Assembly (NCBI GenBank): GCA_947258565.1
Contig: CAMYJB010000001.1
Span: 62,001-126,000, forward strand
Direction: 5' to 3'
Origin: an uncultured Woeseiaceae bacterium
Lineage (GTDB): Bacteria; Pseudomonadota; Gammaproteobacteria; Steroidobacterales; Woeseiaceae
Length of the DNA: 64,000 nucleotides
Within the stretch, counting starts at the first letter, position 1. The number at the start of each line of letters is the position of its first letter. This document shows positions 16,592 to 26,212 of the stretch, one piece after another. A model generated the notes under the pieces. The model was not told where the DNA came from, did no database searches, and was given only the letters and a program-made list of their open reading frames with translations. The position numbers were made by a program, and so were the translations under genes.

Positions 16592-18223
16592 ATGAAAGGT
16601 CTGATGATGGACACCCAGCTGCTGATCTCCTCGATTGCGCAGCATGCCGAAAAATTCCATGGCGATCGCGAGATAGTCTCGGTTACCGCCGACAATCCGC
16701 GGCACCGCTACACCGTTCGCGACGCTATGGCGCGCGCGAAACGGCTGGCAAACGCGCTCGCCGGCCTTGGTGTGAACCAGGGCGACCGCGTTGCATCGCT
16801 CGCCTGGAATGACTACCGGCACCTGGAGGTTTACTACGGCGTGAGCGGCAGCGGATACGTGTGCCACACGATCAATCCGCGACTGTTCCCGGAGCAGATC
16901 GTATACATCATCAACCACGCCGAGGACCGGTTCATCTGCGTCGACGCGATGTTCGTGCCACTGCTGGAGGCGATCGCGGACAAGATCCCCAACGTCGAGG
17001 GCTTCATCATCATGACCGACGAGGCCCATATGCCGGACAGCTCGTTACCCAACGTCATGTGCTACGAGACGCTGCTGGCTGCAGAGTCGCCGGAATTCGA
17101 TTGGCCGCAACTCGACGAGCGCTCTGCCTCGGCGCTCTGCTATACGTCGGGCACCACCGGCAATCCCAAGGGCGTCCTCTACGACCATCGCTCGACGATA
17201 CTGCATGCCTACGGAGCACTGTCGATCGACATCGCCGGCATGTCGAGTCGCGACGTCGTGTTGCCGGTCGTGCCGTTTTTCCACGTCAACGCCTGGGGCG
17301 TGCCGTACTCGTCGCTGATGGCGGGGGCCAAGCTCGTGCTGCCGGGTCCGAAGATGGGCGACGGCGAAGCGCTCTACGAGTTGATGGACAGCGAAGACGT
17401 AAGCATGGCGCTCGGCGTGCCGACGGTCTGGCTGGCCCTGCTCCAGTATACGGAGAAAGCCGGCAAGCGCCTGGACAAGCTGCAGCGCTCGCTCGTGGGC
17501 GGCGCCGCTGTGCCCCGCGCAATGATCGAGGCGTTTCGCGACAAGCACGGCGTGGAACTGCGCCAGGGCTGGGGCATGACGGAAACCAGTCCTATCGGCA
17601 CGGTAAATACCGTCAAGGCCGGCCTCGAGGGCCTGTCGGCGGACGAGCAGCTCGATCTCGCGACGAAAGCCGGCCGGGGAATCTTCGGCGTCGAGCTCCG
17701 TATCGTTGACGACGACGGTGAGGAACTGCCGTGGGACGGAGAAGCGTTCGGCGCACTGCAGGTTCGCGGGCCCTGGGTGTGCAGCGACTACTTCAAGCTC
17801 GAGGGCGGCGGCGGCACGCATACGGGGGACGGCTGGTTCGAGACAGGCGATGTCGCAACCGTCGATCCGCAGGGCTACGTGGCGATCACCGACCGGACCA
17901 AGGACGTCATCAAGTCCGGGGGTGAGTGGATTAGTTCGATCGAGCTGGAGAATGCAGCGATGGGGCATCCTGCGGTCGCGGAAGCAGCCGTGATCGGCGT
18001 GGCGCACCCGAAGTGGACCGAGCGCCCGCTGCTGGTCGTGGTCAAGGCGGAAGGCGAGGACGTCAGCAAGGAAGAGATGCTGGCGTATTTCGACGGCAAG
18101 GTTGCGACCTGGTGGGTGCCGAACGACGTCGTTTTCGTCGACGAGTTGCCTCATACGGCGACCGGCAAAGTCAAGAAGATTGAATTGCGCAAGCAATTCG
18201 CTGAGTATCGGCTCCCTGACTGA
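16592..18223 (+). CDS. AMP-forming medium/long-chain acyl-CoA synthetase
   Basis: A 543-residue ANL-superfamily ligase. The ATP-binding motif is [14 protein letters not shown], followed by [24 protein letters not shown], the hinge [21 protein letters not shown], and the C-terminal catalytic lysine in [13 protein letters not shown]. It activates a fatty acid to acyl-CoA via acyl-AMP. It resembles the fadD/alkK and DmdB (methylmercaptopropionyl-CoA ligase) branches, which I cannot separate here. An SDR-like gene and tesB follow on the same strand, giving an apparent small acyl-CoA operon. Confidence 0.9.
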   Translation: MKGLMMDTQLLISSIAQHAEKFHGDREIVSVTADNPRHRYTVRDAMARAKRLANALAGLGVNQGDRVASLAWNDYRHLEVYYGVSGSGYVCHTINPRLFPEQIVYIINHAEDRFICVDAMFVPLLEAIADKIPNVEGFIIMTDEAHMPDSSLPNVMCYETLLAAESPEFDWPQLDERSASALCYTSGTTGNPKGVLYDHRSTILHAYGALSIDIAGMSSRDVVLPVVPFFHVNAWGVPYSSLMAGAKLVLPGPKMGDGEALYELMDSEDVSMALGVPTVWLALLQYTEKAGKRLDKLQRSLVGGAAVPRAMIEAFRDKHGVELRQGWGMTETSPIGTVNTVKAGLEGLSADEQLDLATKAGRGIFGVELRIVDDDGEELPWDGEAFGALQVRGPWVCSDYFKLEGGGGTHTGDGWFETGDVATVDPQGYVAITDRTKDVIKSGGEWISSIELENAAMGHPAVAEAAVIGVAHPKWTERPLLVVVKAEGEDVSKEEMLAYFDGKVATWWVPNDVVFVDELPHTATGKVKKIELRKQFAEYRLPD

Positions 18224-18270
18224 GCGCTGTTCACTGCGCTCAGCGATTTTCGATCGGGCAAGGAGTAATC

Positions 18271-19020
18271 ATGGCCGAAGCGTTGCGGCTATACGGAATG
18301 AAAGCCCTGGTGACGGGTGCCGCGGGGGGCATCGGTGAGGCTGTCGCGAGGACGCTCATCAAGCACGGCGCGGAAGTGCTTGCCGTCGACAGCCCGAAAA
18401 GCGGCGTCGAGCAGCATTTCGCGTCGGTCCGTGGCATACAGGGTTATGCGGCGGCGCTGAACGACCCGGCCAACATCCCCGCCCTCGTAGAGCATGCAGT
18501 CGAGAAACTCGGCGCCCTGGACATCCTCGTCAATGATTTCCCGCTGATTCCCGACGCGCCGATCGGCGCGGACGGAGCCGGCCTGGACGAATTGCTGCAC
18601 AAGCGCGCGGAACTCATCATGGCGATGTGCCGATCGGCGTTGCCGTACCTGAGGAAAAGCCCCGCGGGGCGAATCATCAACATGGGCTTGCTGCGCAGCG
18701 TATTCGCTGCCAATGCCAGGGAGCCGAGCCAGAGGGCCGAGCAGGACCTCGCCGCAATCTCACGCGCGCTCGCGGCCGAGACCGGAAGCTACGGAATCAC
18801 GGCGAACCACGTACAGCCGGGCGCGATCATGACGCCCGACAGCCGCCAGGTATTTCGCACGGACAAGTCGCTCCGCGATTACTGCATATCGAGTTCTGCC
18901 GCCAAACGGCTCGGCGAGCCGGTCGACGTCGCCAAGGTCGTTCTGTTTCTCGCGAGCGACGATGCCGTATTCGTAAGCGGCACCGGCGTGGTGGTCGACG
19001 GCGGCCGAGTCGACGATTAG
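18271..19020 (+). CDS. SDR-fold protein with a degenerate catalytic site
   Basis: The 249-residue protein has the Rossmann cofactor motif VTGAAGGIGEAVA and the C-terminal SDR features (NHVQPGAIMTP, FLASDDAVFVSGTGVVVDGG). The usual Ser-Tyr-Lys site is not recognisable: where YxxxK should fall, the sequence reads REPSQRAEQDL with neither Tyr nor Lys, and the NNAG motif is replaced by VNDF. It may bind NAD(P) without ordinary dehydrogenase activity, or use a different chemistry. It lies between the acyl-CoA ligase (48 bases) and tesB (20 bases), so it probably serves acyl-CoA metabolism. Confidence 0.82.
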   Translation: MAEALRLYGMKALVTGAAGGIGEAVARTLIKHGAEVLAVDSPKSGVEQHFASVRGIQGYAAALNDPANIPALVEHAVEKLGALDILVNDFPLIPDAPIGADGAGLDELLHKRAELIMAMCRSALPYLRKSPAGRIINMGLLRSVFAANAREPSQRAEQDLAAISRALAAETGSYGITANHVQPGAIMTPDSRQVFRTDKSLRDYCISSSAAKRLGEPVDVAKVVLFLASDDAVFVSGTGVVVDGGRVDD

Positions 19021-19040
19021 GCAGGCGCGAAAGCTTCGCG

Positions 19041-19940
19041 ATGCACCCCGTACTCGCAGACCTGATCGCGCTTCTCGAACTGGAGCGGATCGAGGACAAT
19101 ATCTTCCGTGGCGACAGCCGCGACATAGGCAGCGCACAGGTGTTCGGGGGCCAGGTACTGGGGCAGGCGCTGTCCGCCGCCCAGCACACGGTCGAGGACA
19201 GGGTCGCGCACTCCCTGCACGCGTATTTCCTGCGCCGCGGCGACATGGCCAAGCCCATCATTTACGAAGTCGATCGCGCCCGCGACGGCGGCAGCTTCTC
19301 GACTCGCCGCGTCGTCGCCATCCAGCACGGGCGACCGATATTCAATCTCGCTGCGTCTTTCCAGACTCCCGAAGAAGGCCTGGAGCATCAGGCTGACATG
19401 CCCGACGTACCGGGTCCGGACGGACTCAAGGACCTGTTCGACGTGCCTCCGGAGATGCTCGAGAAAGTGCCGATGAAGATGCGGCGCTTCCTGACGGCGC
19501 AGCGCCCGTTCGAGTTCCGGCCGGTCGAGCGCATCAGCTTTACGGAGCCCGTCAACCTGCCGCCCGTCAAGCACTGCTGGATTCGTGCCGTCGATAAGCT
19601 GCCCGACGATCCGGCGCTGCACCAGAACCTGCTGGCCTACGTGTCCGACTACGAATTGCTCGGCGCGAGTGTGCTGCCGCACGGGCTTAACTTTGTCTCC
19701 GGCAGGGTGATCATGGCGAGTCTCGACCACGGCCTGTGGTTTCACCGCACGTGTCGCGCGGACCGATGGCTGCTCTACGCGATCGAGAGCCCCAACGCAG
19801 CTGGCGCGCGCGGATTTGCACGGGGGCAGCTGTTCACCGAGGACGGGATGCTGATCGCGTCGACGGCGCAGGAGGGCCTGATCCGCGTCGTCGATACGGA
19901 GGTATCGCAGCCTCGCTCCGACCCGCGGCTGCAGGTCTGA
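19041..19940 (+). CDS. tesB: Acyl-CoA thioesterase II
   Basis: A 299-residue double hot-dog thioesterase. Family features are RGDSRDIGSAQVFGGQVLGQ near the N-terminus, SLHAYFLRRGD, and DGGSFSTRRVVAIQHGRPIF in the first domain. The second domain holds SDYELLGASVLPHG and ASLDHGLWFHRTCRADRW, including the Asp of the Asp/Gln/Thr-type site. It releases free fatty acids from acyl-CoA. The ATG at 19041 matches the usual TesB start; the frame is open far upstream, overlapping the SDR gene, but that part has no family similarity. Confidence 0.93.
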   Translation: MHPVLADLIALLELERIEDNIFRGDSRDIGSAQVFGGQVLGQALSAAQHTVEDRVAHSLHAYFLRRGDMAKPIIYEVDRARDGGSFSTRRVVAIQHGRPIFNLAASFQTPEEGLEHQADMPDVPGPDGLKDLFDVPPEMLEKVPMKMRRFLTAQRPFEFRPVERISFTEPVNLPPVKHCWIRAVDKLPDDPALHQNLLAYVSDYELLGASVLPHGLNFVSGRVIMASLDHGLWFHRTCRADRWLLYAIESPNAAGARGFARGQLFTEDGMLIASTAQEGLIRVVDTEVSQPRSDPRLQV

Positions 19941-19959
19941 CCGCGGCCGTCCGTCCGGC

Positions 19960-20706
19960 TCAGCCCTTCGCCTTGCCCTGTGCCGCGACGGCAGCAGCCG
20001 CTTTCGCGACGGCTTCAGGATCACCGAGGAACTCCCGCGACCGTGGCTTCAGGTCGTCATCGAGATCGTAGGCTATCGGGATTCCGGTGGGGATATTGAA
20101 GCCCGTTATTTCCTCGTCAGAGATCTCGTCGAGCATTTTTACGAGCGCGCGGAGACTGTTGCCGTGCGCAGCGATGAGTACATTGCGGCCTGCGCGCAGG
20201 TCCGGCGCGATGTTCTCGACCCAGCACGGGCGTACGCGGTCCAGAGTCAGCGCGAGGGACTCGGTGCCGGGCAGGTTTCCGATACCGGCATAACGAGGGT
20301 CGTGCGACGGATGCCGGTCATCGTCCGCGTCGAGTTCGGGTGGCGGAATGTCATAGCTGCGCCGCCATATGTGCACCTGCTCGTCGCCGTACTTCGCCGC
20401 GGTTTGCGCCTTGTTGAGCCCCTGTAACGCCCCGTAATGGCGTTCGTTCAGGCGCCAGTCGCGCACGACCGGGATCCACATCCGATCCATCTCTTCGAGC
20501 ATCAGCCAGAGCGTGCGGATCGCACGTTTCAGGACCGACGTATAGGCGATGTCCATATCGTAGTCGAGAGCGGCCACGGTGCGCCCGGCTTCAGTGGCTT
20601 CTTCGATGCCTTTCTCGGTCAGGTCCACGTCGGTCCAGCCCGTGAACAGGTTCTTGAGGTTCCAGTCGCTCTGGCCGTGACGGCAGAGAATCAGCTTGCC
20701 AGCCAT
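19960..20706 (-). CDS. gpmA: 2,3-bisphosphoglycerate-dependent phosphoglycerate mutase
   Basis: A 248-residue histidine phosphatase superfamily enzyme that interconverts 3- and 2-phosphoglycerate in glycolysis. The active-site motif [20 protein letters not shown] carries the phosphorylated His; [18 protein letters not shown] and [14 protein letters not shown] carry the remaining catalytic residues. A GGAGA precedes the ATG. It converges on tesB with 19 bases between and lies 45 bases downstream of the glutamate dehydrogenase gene. Confidence 0.95.
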   Translation of the reverse strand: MAGKLILCRHGQSDWNLKNLFTGWTDVDLTEKGIEEATEAGRTVAALDYDMDIAYTSVLKRAIRTLWLMLEEMDRMWIPVVRDWRLNERHYGALQGLNKAQTAAKYGDEQVHIWRRSYDIPPPELDADDDRHPSHDPRYAGIGNLPGTESLALTLDRVRPCWVENIAPDLRAGRNVLIAAHGNSLRALVKMLDEISDEEITGFNIPTGIPIAYDLDDDLKPRSREFLGDPEAVAKAAAAVAAQGKAKG

Positions 20707-20751
20707 GTCGTCTCCGATTGCAATTCGATGTGTCGAACCCTGCGGTTATTC

Positions 20752-23700
20752 CTAGTTTGTAACGAGCTCGCGCAATTCCTTGGCCGCAACCGAGAGCGTC
20801 GCGATGTCGAATACACCGCGCAGTTTCATCTCGTCGAGCATACCGATGAAGCGCGCCACACGGGTGCTGCGTTGCTGTAACCACTCATCGACGAGTTGCT
20901 CGATGTCTTTCTTGCTGCGTTTCCTGAGAATGTCCGCGGCCATGTCGCGGCGGATCCGGAAGAACTCGTCGCGCAGGTTGCTGCGTGCCATTGCCTGCCA
21001 GCGCCCCTTGACCTTGACGTCCTCTGCACCGGCATGCAGTACGAATATTCCGAGCCGGTCATTGAACAGCGAGTAGATACGGGCAGATTCCATGACGTCA
21101 CGCTTGTAGCTAGCGGCGAGGTCCGTGATGTCAAGCCCTGCGCGCGTCAGCAACAGCGCGGCCATCTTGTCGGCCAGTTTGTCCGGCACGCCCATCTCGA
21201 TGTAGTTATTCATCGCATTCGCATGTCGCTCACGTGCTGCAGCCGACATGATGCTGCCCGTGCGTCCGTAGACGGTCGCCATCCCGTCCTTGAGTCGGTC
21301 GACCAGGCCGTCGATGTCCACGTAATCGCCGTAATGCTCGATGATCCAGTAGGTTGCGTGGCGCTGAGTACGGGAGAGTTCGAACAGCATGGACATCTGC
21401 GCCGACGCCGGGATCACGTTGTCCAGTTCCTCGATCGTGCGATTGAGCGCGCCCGCCCGGACGATCTGGCGAGCGACCGTGTAAGCACGCGCGATCGTCG
21501 CCACGTCCGCTCCGGTATCGAGCTGCACGCGCTTGACGAACGCGGGCCCCATGCGGTTGACAACGTCGTTCGCGATAAGTGTCGCGAGAATCTGCGGGCT
21601 GAGGCGGTGTGTCGGAATGAACTCCATGTAGCGGCGTCGCAGGATCTCCGGGAAATAGCGCATTGGATGCTTCTTGAGGAAGTCCTCGAGCGTTTCTTCG
21701 TGCGAGGTCAGCGCGTTGTAAACGTCGATCTTGGCATAGCTCAGCACCACGGCGAGTTCCGGACGCGTCATGCCCTGGTTGCGCGCCTTGCGCTCTTCGA
21801 TTTCCACGTCGTCGGGAAGGAATTCGAGATTGCGATCGAGCAGGCCGCTGCGCTCGAGTCCGGTTATCACTCGCCCGATCTCGTCGATGCGCTCGAGGGA
21901 ACGCAGTTCGCTCATACTGAGCGCCTGCGTCTGCATGTAGTTGTTGCGCAACACGTAATCAGCGACGTCATCGGTCATCGAGGCAAGCAGTTCATCACGC
22001 TTTTTGCGGGACATGCCCTTCTTCTTGGCGACGTCGCTCAACAGGATCTTGATGTTCACCTCGCGGTCGGAGCTGTCGACGCCCGCGGAGTTGTCGATAA
22101 AGTCGGTGTTGACGCGACCGCCATTCAGGCTGAACTCGATGCGCCCGCGTTGAGTCAGCCCGAGATTGCCGCCCTCACCGACGACCTTGCAGCGTAGCTC
22201 GTTGGCATTGACGCGGACATTGTCGCTGCTGCGATCGCCGACGTCGGCATGGCTTTCCGTGCTGGCCTTTACGTAAGTACCGATACCGCCGTTCCACAGC
22301 AGGTCGGCCGGCATCCGGAGTATCGCCCGTATCAGCTCATCGGGCTGCATCGACGTCTCTTCTCTGTCGAGCATTGCCCGTGCTTCCTTGCTGAGCCGAA
22401 TGGTCTTCGCCTGCCGGGAGAATACGCCGCCGCCCTTGGATATGAGCGTGTCGTCGTAATCCGGCCAGCCGGACCGCGGCAGCTTGAACAGCCGCTGGCG
22501 CTCCCTGAAACTGGCCGCGATGTCCGGATCAGGATCCAGGAAAATATGCTGGTGATTGAAAGCGGCGACGAGCTTGATCTTGCGCGACAACAGCATGCCG
22601 TTGCCGAACACGTCACCGCTCATATCGCCAATGCCGATCACGGTGAAAGGGTCTGTTTGCGTGTTGAGGCCCTGCTCGCGGAAGTGGCGCTTGACGGCTT
22701 CCCAGGCGCCCCGCGCCGTGATGCCCATCTTCTTGTGGTCGTAGCCGGCAGAGCCGCCAGACGCGAACGCGTCGTCGAGCCAGAAATCATAGCTCTGCGA
22801 GATCTCGTTCGCGATGTCCGAAAAGGTCGCCGTGCCTTTGTCGGCCGCGACCACGAGGTACGGATCGTCGCCGTCGCGGCGTATCACGCCCTCGGGTGTA
22901 ACGACCTTGCCGTCAACGACGTTGTCCGTGATGTCGAGCAGACCACCGATAAAGGTCCGGTAGCAGGCAATTCCCGTTTTCATGATGACTTCGCGATCGC
23001 CTTCGGGCATGCGCTTGCAGAAGAACCCGCCTTTGGCGCCGGTCGGTACGATAACCGTGTTCTTGACGACCTGTGCCTTCATGAGGCCCAGGACTTCCGT
23101 GCGGAAATCCTCGCGCCTGTCCGACCAGCGCAGCCCGCCGCGGGCGATATCGCCGCCGCGGAGGTGCACGCCCTCGACTTCCGGCGAGTACACGAAGATC
23201 TCGTACTTCGGCCGTGGCAGCGGCGCTTCGGGAAGGCGCGACGGGTCCAGCTTTACGGCGATACAGTCGCGGTGGCCGAGGAACTCGCCGGGCAGGTAGT
23301 AGTTGGTTCTCAACGTCGCGTTGAAGGCACCGGCGAATGCGTTGAGGATCCGATCTTCATCGACATTTTTCGCTTTGCTGACCTCGCGCCGGACCCTGGG
23401 TTTCGCCGCGTTCAGCCGACGAGTTCTTTGCGCATTGGTCAGGCTCGCGTCGAACATCGCCCTGAACTGTTCGATCAACAGGCCGACCAGCCTGGCGTGC
23501 GCAACGAGGACGTCCTCCATGTAATCTTGCGAGAATGGCAGGGCAAGCTGCTGCAGGTACTTGGCGTAACAACGGAACAGCGCGGTCTCGCGCCAGTCGA
23601 GCTCCGCACTCAGTATCAGGCGGTTCAGGCCGTCGTTCTCCGCATTTCCGGTCAGGACCTGCATGAAGCATTCTTCGAATCGCTCCGATGCCGCCTCCAC

Positions 23701-25584
23701 ATCGACGTCAGAACCGCTTTCGTGGCGGAGGTTGAATACCTGGATCCAGAACTCCCTGCCGTCCTGCAATGTGAGTTCGTAAGGGTGCTCGGTGTGGACC
23801 TCGAGGCCCATGCCTTCGAGGATCGGCAACGCCTCTGAAAGAGCCAGCGGTTCTTCGGCACTGAAGATTATGAAATGCAGGAAACCGGGCGCGGCGTCAG
23901 AGGGCTTGTAGAGTTCCACGGAACGGCTGAGTCCCGCCAATAGCATCTTGTCGATGGAACTGATGTCGCTGCAGGCGTCTCTCGGGTCGGTCTCGGCCTG
24001 GTACCCGGCCGGGAAGATGTTGCCGAAGATCCGGAACAGCTTGTGGCCTTCGTCATCACCAAAGGCATCGAGCATCTCGGCGCGCAGCTTGTCGGACCAG
24101 CTGACGACGACCTCCGCGAGCTTCGCCTCGATTTCGTGGATGCTGATCCGCGGCCGTTCGCGGGGCGGCGTCCGCACGATCGTGTGCAGGCGGGCGAGGG
24201 GTGAGTCCGAGATTTCGACGCTGGAATCGACCGATGTTCCGTCGAAGGCCTGCTTCAGGACCTCCTCGATACGCCGGCGGACGGCTGTGGTGTAGCGTTC
24301 GCGCGGCACGAAGACGATGCAGGAGAAGAATCGCCTGAACGTGTCGCGTCGCAGGAAGAAACGCACGCGTTGACGATCCTGCAGGTTGAGGATGCCCATC
24401 GCCGTACGCGAAAGGTCGGGAATTGAACTCTGGAAGAGCTCGTCGCGGGGGAACGTATCGAGAATGTGCAGCAATGCCTTGCCGCGGTGACCCGTCGCCT
24501 CCACGCGGGAACGCTCGATGACTTTTTTGACCTTGTGGCGCAACAACGGGATATTGCGAGGGCTCTCGCTATAAGCAGCCGACGTAAACAGACCGATGAA
24601 GCGCCGCTCACCGATCGCCTTGCCCGATTTGTCGAATTGCTTGATGCCGACGTAGTCGAGGTACGCATGCCGATGGACGGTGGAGCGCGAGTTCGCCTTG
24701 GTCAGTATCAGCCAGTCTTTGGAGCGTGAGAGGCGTTGCATTTCGCGCGTCAGCTCGACGGTCTTGTTTTGACCTCGTTCGTCGTGTGACAGAAGGCCGA
24801 GGCCGCTGCCCTTCACGGGTCGCAGGAATATCTTGTCCTTGCGATAGGAGAGTTTGTACTCGCGATAGCCGAGAAACGTGAAATGATCATCGACCATCCA
24901 TTCGATCAGTTCCTTGCTCTCCTCGCGCAGCTCCTCGTCGATGCCTGACGGCCCGAACTCCAGCAGTTCGCGGGCTTCGCACATTTTGTCGCGCATCTTC
25001 GACCAGTCGCGGACCGCGACGCGCACGTCGGACAGGACTTTGAGAATTTCCTGCTTCAGCAGCTTGATTTGCTGCGCATCCGTTTCCTTATCGATCGCGA
25101 AACGGATGAGTGACTCGAGCCTGCCAGCCTGTTCGCCCGGTTTCGCAATTCTTTCGATCCTGCCGCGGCCGTTCCTCACGATACGGATAATCGGATGCAC
25201 GGTGATATGGACCGCCAGACCCTGCCGGATGATCGCCGCAAATACCGAGTCGACGAGAAACGGCATGTCGTCATTGACCATCTCGATGAAGGAGAACGCC
25301 GATTCGTAACCGTGGCTCTCCAGCGCCGGATTGAAGAACCGTAACAGGGGCTGACCGTTCTTCCTCGTTGCGCCGAATTCGAGGTGGTCCAGCGCCGCGC
25401 GCGCCATGATCTTCTCGACCCGGCCCTGCAGGTCTTCGTAGGGGACGTGGGCAAAGTACTGGCGAAGGAAGAGCTTGATTTGTGCCCGGTCTTTAAGGAC
25501 GCCGGACTGCACCCTGGAAGCCACGATGGCGTCGACGATCCTTTCCCTGACGTCGCTTCCCCGGCGATATTCGGTTCGTGTCAC
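20752..25584 (-). CDS. gdhB: Large NAD-specific glutamate dehydrogenase (GDH-180 class)
   Basis: At 1,610 residues this matches the giant bacterial NAD-GDH class (PF05088), which deaminates glutamate to 2-oxoglutarate. N-terminal ACT-like regions occupy about residues 80-450. The catalytic core in the centre shows HLRGGDIARGGLRWSDRRED, IVPTGAKGGFFCK and the NAD-domain segment GIGDMSGDVFGNGMLLS, followed by a helical C-terminal part. It starts with GTG six bases after GGAGAG. The use is catabolic, feeding the TCA cycle, and such enzymes are often regulated by amino acids through the N-terminal domains. A MarR-family gene lies just upstream. Confidence 0.95.
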   Translation of the reverse strand: MTRTEYRRGSDVRERIVDAIVASRVQSGVLKDRAQIKLFLRQYFAHVPYEDLQGRVEKIMARAALDHLEFGATRKNGQPLLRFFNPALESHGYESAFSFIEMVNDDMPFLVDSVFAAIIRQGLAVHITVHPIIRIVRNGRGRIERIAKPGEQAGRLESLIRFAIDKETDAQQIKLLKQEILKVLSDVRVAVRDWSKMRDKMCEARELLEFGPSGIDEELREESKELIEWMVDDHFTFLGYREYKLSYRKDKIFLRPVKGSGLGLLSHDERGQNKTVELTREMQRLSRSKDWLILTKANSRSTVHRHAYLDYVGIKQFDKSGKAIGERRFIGLFTSAAYSESPRNIPLLRHKVKKVIERSRVEATGHRGKALLHILDTFPRDELFQSSIPDLSRTAMGILNLQDRQRVRFFLRRDTFRRFFSCIVFVPRERYTTAVRRRIEEVLKQAFDGTSVDSSVEISDSPLARLHTIVRTPPRERPRISIHEIEAKLAEVVVSWSDKLRAEMLDAFGDDEGHKLFRIFGNIFPAGYQAETDPRDACSDISSIDKMLLAGLSRSVELYKPSDAAPGFLHFIIFSAEEPLALSEALPILEGMGLEVHTEHPYELTLQDGREFWIQVFNLRHESGSDVDVEAASERFEECFMQVLTGNAENDGLNRLILSAELDWRETALFRCYAKYLQQLALPFSQDYMEDVLVAHARLVGLLIEQFRAMFDASLTNAQRTRRLNAAKPRVRREVSKAKNVDEDRILNAFAGAFNATLRTNYYLPGEFLGHRDCIAVKLDPSRLPEAPLPRPKYEIFVYSPEVEGVHLRGGDIARGGLRWSDRREDFRTEVLGLMKAQVVKNTVIVPTGAKGGFFCKRMPEGDREVIMKTGIACYRTFIGGLLDITDNVVDGKVVTPEGVIRRDGDDPYLVVAADKGTATFSDIANEISQSYDFWLDDAFASGGSAGYDHKKMGITARGAWEAVKRHFREQGLNTQTDPFTVIGIGDMSGDVFGNGMLLSRKIKLVAAFNHQHIFLDPDPDIAASFRERQRLFKLPRSGWPDYDDTLISKGGGVFSRQAKTIRLSKEARAMLDREETSMQPDELIRAILRMPADLLWNGGIGTYVKASTESHADVGDRSSDNVRVNANELRCKVVGEGGNLGLTQRGRIEFSLNGGRVNTDFIDNSAGVDSSDREVNIKILLSDVAKKKGMSRKKRDELLASMTDDVADYVLRNNYMQTQALSMSELRSLERIDEIGRVITGLERSGLLDRNLEFLPDDVEIEERKARNQGMTRPELAVVLSYAKIDVYNALTSHEETLEDFLKKHPMRYFPEILRRRYMEFIPTHRLSPQILATLIANDVVNRMGPAFVKRVQLDTGADVATIARAYTVARQIVRAGALNRTIEELDNVIPASAQMSMLFELSRTQRHATYWIIEHYGDYVDIDGLVDRLKDGMATVYGRTGSIMSAAARERHANAMNNYIEMGVPDKLADKMAALLLTRAGLDITDLAASYKRDVMESARIYSLFNDRLGIFVLHAGAEDVKVKGRWQAMARSNLRDEFFRIRRDMAADILRKRSKKDIEQLVDEWLQQRSTRVARFIGMLDEMKLRGVFDIATLSVAAKELRELVTN

Positions 25585-25673
25585 TCTTGACTCTCCGGCT
25601 GCCGATGGCAGCGCGAGCGCTTGTCGTTATCGGGCGGCGCTATTCTACGCGCTATTCTGGAGCAACGGAATTC

Positions 25674-26123
25674 TCAGGGCGTGCCGAGCAGCCGGGCCCT
25701 GGCGAGCAGGCGTTCCATCACCACGTTGAATACCTCGATATCCTCGTCGCTGAGACCGTGCAGCAGGTCGCGTTCGAACTGTAATGCGAGCGGCGCAACC
25801 TCGTCGTGAACCCGCTGGCCTTCCTCGGACAGGTTGAGAATCGAGCGGCGCCGGTCGGCATCCGCGAATTCGCGGTCCAGCCGGCCGTTCTTGATGAGCT
25901 TGGTCACGGCGCGGCTTACCGCTACCTTGTCGAGCATGGTGCGCTCCGCTACCTCGACGGCGGATAGCCCGGGGAAGCGGCCAAGAATCGCGATGACGCG
26001 CCACTCCGGGATTGTCAGCCCGAAGCGCTTGTCGTAGACGCCCGCGATCTTGGTGCTCACGGTATGCGACAGCACGGCCAGCCGGTAGGGCAGGAAGTCC
26101 TCAAGGATCAGCTCGTCGGTCAT
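25674..26123 (-). CDS. MarR-family transcriptional regulator
   Basis: A 149-residue winged-helix repressor. The ATG at 26123 gives a normal MarR N-terminus (MTDELILEDFLPYRLAVLS); the frame is open 48 bases upstream. Core features: GLTIPEWRVIAILGRFPGLS, the recognition helix LDKVAVSRAVTKLIKNGRL and the wing DADRRRSILNLSEEG. MarR proteins bind palindromic operators and are released by small aromatic or lipid ligands. It is upstream of and co-directional with the glutamate dehydrogenase gene (89 bases), so it may regulate that gene or itself. Confidence 0.9.
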   Translation of the reverse strand: MTDELILEDFLPYRLAVLSHTVSTKIAGVYDKRFGLTIPEWRVIAILGRFPGLSAVEVAERTMLDKVAVSRAVTKLIKNGRLDREFADADRRRSILNLSEEGQRVHDEVAPLALQFERDLLHGLSDEDIEVFNVVMERLLARARLLGTP

Positions 26124-26212
26124 CGTCGTTCTCGTTGTTTTTGCGTGTTGCCTTGAGAACAGTAACCACAAGCCGGTGTCCGTTCAACTGCAAAACACCA
26201 CGACACACGGAG

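Noticed and set aside
18627..19040. Possible 138-residue N-terminal extension of TesB
   Set aside because: The frame is open but overlaps the SDR gene, and the translated part has no thioesterase similarity. The ATG at 19041 gives the usual length.
22249..23838. 529-codon plus-strand frame opposite the glutamate dehydrogenase
   Set aside because: Antisense shadow of a certain gene.
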